Below are positions 12,697 to 15,068 of a stretch of DNA of 15,068 nucleotides, in pieces; positions within the stretch are counted from its first letter, which is position 1, and each line of letters begins with the position of its first letter. The stretch is from contig CAZPSA010000030.1 of assembly GCA_964589375.1 (NCBI GenBank), positions 1 through 15,068 of the forward strand, in the 5' to 3' direction. The DNA comes from CAG-533 sp964589375 (GTDB taxonomy: Bacteria; Bacillota_I; Bacilli_A; RF39; UBA660). The translations under genes were made by a program, and so were the position numbers. The notes under the pieces are model-generated. The model did not search any database. It saw only the letters and a list, made by a program, of their open reading frames with translations, and was not told where the DNA came from.

Positions 12697-14769
12697 TTAA
12701 ATATTATATAAATAATTACGTACGAATTCCTTAATATCTTCTGGAATGTCTTCATCGTAACCTTCAAAAACCGTTAAATAATAATACATAGCTATATCCG
12801 CTAAAAATTCCTTGTAAGTACTATAACTATAATCTCGCATTGGTCGGTCTTCCATTAAAACATATTTATCATATAAACTAGTTAGTTCTTTAGTCTGAGA
12901 TAAAAATTTTCCATTAACTGACTTATAGTAAAAATCAAAATTATGTATTAGCTCATGGACTAAAACATATTCTTCTGTATTACACTGTAAATCAACAAAT
13001 TTTTTTGGTTCTCCATTTGAGGAAGATAAGCCATAAGTTGTGCCTTCACTATTGTCATTATGAATACTTTGGTAGCTATCACTTGATAAAAACATAACTT
13101 TAGTTCCGTATTTAAATAGTCCTTTCCAATTAGCATTTATATTATTAATTTTTCTTTTTATATCGCTTTCTGAACAAGAACTTTCAATTTCGAAGCTTAT
13201 TTTATTAATATTAAAATCTTTATGAACGTTTACCGCTCTATATTTAAAAGTATTATTATTAAAATCAGCATATAAATTCACGCTATCACTAAAAGGGTAA
13301 TATGAATTTGATACATAGTCTGGAAAATTTTCACTACCACTTGGCGTTTTATTAAAACCAAATGAAATATAGCCTGGTTTATTTACATTAGGAATTAAAA
13401 TATTACAAAATCCTTCTTCATTATATATTTCACATTGTCTACTATTAAAATCAATTGAAGTAGCCCCATTTAAAATAAAATTAACAGTTATAGTTTTTTT
13501 CGTAATAACATACAAACTAATATCTTTAGTTAATGTTATTCCGTTTACAAATTCGGCTTTTTTACTATTTTTAACCGAAGACCATCCCAGAATTTCATAA
13601 CCAGTTCTATAAACTTCAGGAGTATTTACTACACAGCTTTCTTGTTTGTTATAAATTGGACATTCATTACTACCTAAATGTTCTCCATAACCATAATAAT
13701 CAACTTTTAAGTTTTTACTTGTAATAGCGTACAATGTCATATTTTTGCTAACATTTATATAATCACCAGCTTTATATTTTGCCGTTTTACTCTCTTTATT
13801 GTCGCTCCAACCAATTATATTCCAACCATCTTTTGTTATTTCTGGCAACCTTATTCTGCAACTGTTTTGATTATTATAAATAGTACAAGTCTCTTCGCTT
13901 TTACTTATTTTACTACCATTTGCATCAAAACTATAAGTAATATCATTTTTAATAACTGGGTACAAGTTAATATCATTATCAACTGTAATAGTTTCGTTAT
14001 TTTTGTATTGGACATCTGAAGAGTTTTCTTTCTCACTCCAACCAACAACATTAGCACTACCACTGCTACCATTAGGTAAAACAACTTTACAATTTTTTTC
14101 ACCATTTTCAATATAGCAGGTTAAATTGTCAACATTATTACTATCGTTAATTTTAATTGAAATCTCTTTTGCCACGATCTCATATAAAGTTTCATTATGT
14201 TCTAAAAGAACTAAATCTCCTGGTAAGTATTTTATTTCTCCATCTAAACTTAAAGAATAACCTCTAAAATTATCTTTCATTGTACTTGCATCAGGTAAAA
14301 TGATATTGCAATTCTTTTCATTATTATATATATAACAGCTCATTTCTTTGTTACTGTTATCTTCATTTATTATATTAATTGTTAATTTTTTTCTAGTTAT
14401 TGCATACAAAGTTATATTATTAGAAAGCTTTATTTTTTCATTAGTTTTATAGTCGGCCTTTTGACTGTTTTTATTCTTTGACCAGCCAACAATGTCCCAT
14501 TCGTTTTTTAAAAAACTTGGTAAAGTAATAGTACAAGATTTTCTTTTAGTTGAACAAGATAAGCTGTCAATGTTTAAATTAGTTCCATTTTTATCTAAAT
14601 TAGCGGTATAAATCATTGTATTTTCATTATTAATCTGATTGTTTTTATAAACTAAAAATAGAACAAAAATAATAAATAACCCCAACAAACTGGCTAAAAT
14701 ATATGAAATAGTTTTAATTCTTTTAATTTTACCTTCGATCGTGAAATCTTTATATTTTACCTTTTTCAT
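12697..14769 (-). CDS. Membrane-anchored surface metalloprotease: six Cys-paired repeats plus lethal-factor/PPEP-like HExxH domain
   Basis: This 690-residue protein has a basic cytoplasmic N-terminus and one uncleaved membrane anchor (about 19-41), with the rest outside. Six repeats of about 73-75 residues fill 52-503, each with a WxxxGWS-like turn (e.g. WDIVGWSKN, GWNIIGWSDN), an ending like ITLYAIT, and two cysteines: C72/C79, C145/C154, C218/C227, C295/C304, C370/C379, C446/C455. They resemble InlB B-type (Listeria-Bacteroides, Flg_new) repeats with an added disulfide. The C-terminal domain (about 510-690) has HELIH (605-609), Y647 and E654 in TYKEFLADIA. The H609-E654 gap of 45 and Y at E minus 7 equal anthrax lethal factor (H690, Y728, E735, from memory). 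The two remaining cysteines, C532 and C596, may form a seventh bridge. Start supported by AGAGGG. Monocistronic, with its own promoter. Zinc protease role inferred; substrate unknown. Confidence 0.85.
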   Translation of the reverse strand: MKKVKYKDFTIEGKIKRIKTISYILASLLGLFIIFVLFLVYKNNQINNENTMIYTANLDKNGTNLNIDSLSCSTKRKSCTITLPSFLKNEWDIVGWSKNKNSQKADYKTNEKIKLSNNITLYAITRKKLTINIINEDNSNKEMSCYIYNNEKNCNIILPDASTMKDNFRGYSLSLDGEIKYLPGDLVLLEHNETLYEIVAKEISIKINDSNNVDNLTCYIENGEKNCKVVLPNGSSGSANVVGWSEKENSSDVQYKNNETITVDNDINLYPVIKNDITYSFDANGSKISKSEETCTIYNNQNSCRIRLPEITKDGWNIIGWSDNKESKTAKYKAGDYINVSKNMTLYAITSKNLKVDYYGYGEHLGSNECPIYNKQESCVVNTPEVYRTGYEILGWSSVKNSKKAEFVNGITLTKDISLYVITKKTITVNFILNGATSIDFNSRQCEIYNEEGFCNILIPNVNKPGYISFGFNKTPSGSENFPDYVSNSYYPFSDSVNLYADFNNNTFKYRAVNVHKDFNINKISFEIESSCSESDIKRKINNINANWKGLFKYGTKVMFLSSDSYQSIHNDNSEGTTYGLSSSNGEPKKFVDLQCNTEEYVLVHELIHNFDFYYKSVNGKFLSQTKELTSLYDKYVLMEDRPMRDYSYSTYKEFLADIAMYYYLTVFEGYDEDIPEDIKEFVRNYLYNI
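13258..14615 (-). repeat. Six tandem coding repeats (about 73-75 residues each)
   Basis: Residues 52-503 of the protease gene consist of six diverged modules. Each has a first strand, a C-x6-8-C hairpin followed by a four- or five-residue gap to proline (as in CTITLP, CNIILP, CKVVLP, CRIRLP), a GWS turn and an LYAI/LYVI end strand. Repeats 2 and 6 have lost the GWS tryptophan (GYSLS, GFNKT). DNA identity is low, so this is an old array, not a recent expansion. Confidence 0.8.
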
Positions 14770-14791
14770 AATAGACCCTCTATCTTAAATT

Positions 14792-14820
14792 ATTATATAA
14801 TGAATACTTAAAAAAACCAA
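14792..14820 (-). promoter_or_regulatory. Promoter of the surface protease gene
   Basis: On the minus strand, TTGGTT (14820-14815) and TATAAT (14797-14792) are 17 bases apart, about 23 bases before the start codon. The RBS AGAGGG lies between the promoter and ATG 14769. Confidence 0.75.
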
Positions 14821-14968
14821 CTTAAAAAATTAGTAATAACTTTAATTTTATAAACTATTTTTATGAAATTAATTTGTTATTGATCATTTCTATCATAACT
14901 AAATTGCCAAAAAATGTAACATAATTACTAATTATTCACAAAAAATTTAACAAACTATAAAAAATCAC

Positions 14969-14997
14969 TTGCTTTAAAAATAAAATTGCTTTATAAT
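14969..14997 (+). promoter_or_regulatory. Promoter of tRNA-Asn
   Basis: TTGCTT (14969-14974) and TATAAT (14992-14997) are 17 bases apart. The tRNA begins 20 bases past the -10, the same layout as for tRNA-Gly. Confidence 0.8.
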
Positions 14998-15016
14998 TGA
15001 ATACGTACTTACAAAT

Positions 15017-15068
15017 GCCCGATTAGCTCAGTCGGTAGAGCGCACGGCTGTTAACCGTTAGGTCGTAG
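15017..15068 (+). tRNA. tRNA-Asn (anticodon GUU), 3' end outside window
   Basis: The sequence has acceptor 5' arm GCCCGAT (15017-15023), T8-A9, a D arm GCTC/GAGC with loop AGTCGGTA, and anticodon loop CTGTTAA with GTT at 15050-15052. The variable loop AGGTC and the start of the T arm follow. The anticodon stem has one imperfect pair at its base. The remainder of the T arm and acceptor lies beyond the right edge. Other tRNAs may follow. Confidence 0.93.

Noticed and set aside
9198..14111. Open frames opposite or within marR, the ABC gene and the protease gene (9198-9410, 11880-12101, 13905-14111)
   Set aside because: They are shadows of well-supported genes; the hydrophobic stretches mirror coding composition on the other frame.
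8008..15068. Second attachment site (direct repeat of the tRNA-Gly 3' end)
   Set aside because: By eye I found no copy of the T arm/acceptor segment elsewhere in the window. The tRNA-Asn at the right edge is a different sequence.
1..15068. CRISPR array, rRNA, transposase or insertion sequence
   Set aside because: I saw no regularly spaced repeats, no rRNA core sequence and no transposase-like protein. The only mobile-element gene is the integrase.

Overview
The window is strongly AT-rich DNA. Its codon use, Shine-Dalgarno sites (AAGGAG, GGTGA types) and protein content (YitT, Tex, MarR plus FtsX-type ABC transporter, YtqA-like radical SAM protein) point to a low-GC Bacillota. I suspect an uncultured gut Bacilli or Mollicutes-like lineage, but that placement is an inference. 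Twelve genes end in TAA (9) or TAG (3) and none in TGA. Tryptophan is read from TGG and no gene has an internal TGA, so the standard bacterial code applies.

Layout: (1) 1-2410 holds the 3' end of tuf (EF-Tu) with its terminator, a YitT-family membrane protein, and a stand-alone Clp-like AAA+ ATPase, closed by a strong hairpin shared with the convergent gene. (2) 2389-4017 carries two minus-strand genes: an unrecognised 133-residue protein with a very good promoter and RBS, and a TIGR01212/YtqA-type radical SAM enzyme. (3) 4075-7823 has an unrecognised three-helix membrane protein with a large outside domain, then the RNA-binding transcription factor Tex. (4) 7910-8919 has tRNA-Gly(UCC) with a near-ideal promoter and, 9 nt beyond its 3' end, an opposing tyrosine recombinase that retains all catalytic residues but has lost its N-terminal region: the footprint of a tRNA-targeted mobile element. 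(5) 9015-12685 is a self-contained operon of a MarR-type repressor, an ABC transporter with ATPase and permease fused, and a small flavodoxin. Two matching palindromes, one on the marR promoter and one just before the ABC gene, look like the MarR operators. (6) 12697-14820 is a minus-strand gene for a membrane-anchored surface protein with six cysteine-paired repeats and a C-terminal HExxH metalloprotease domain resembling the anthrax lethal factor / Pro-Pro endopeptidase family. (7) The window ends inside a tRNA-Asn(GUU) gene.

How the genes may work together: tuf, Tex, the tRNAs and the radical SAM enzyme (probably tRNA wobble-uridine modification) are translation or transcription housekeeping. 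The MarR-ABC-flavodoxin unit reads as an inducible export or stress-response module. The surface protease, next to the truncated integrase and the transporter operon, is the most unusual gene and the best candidate for something undescribed.
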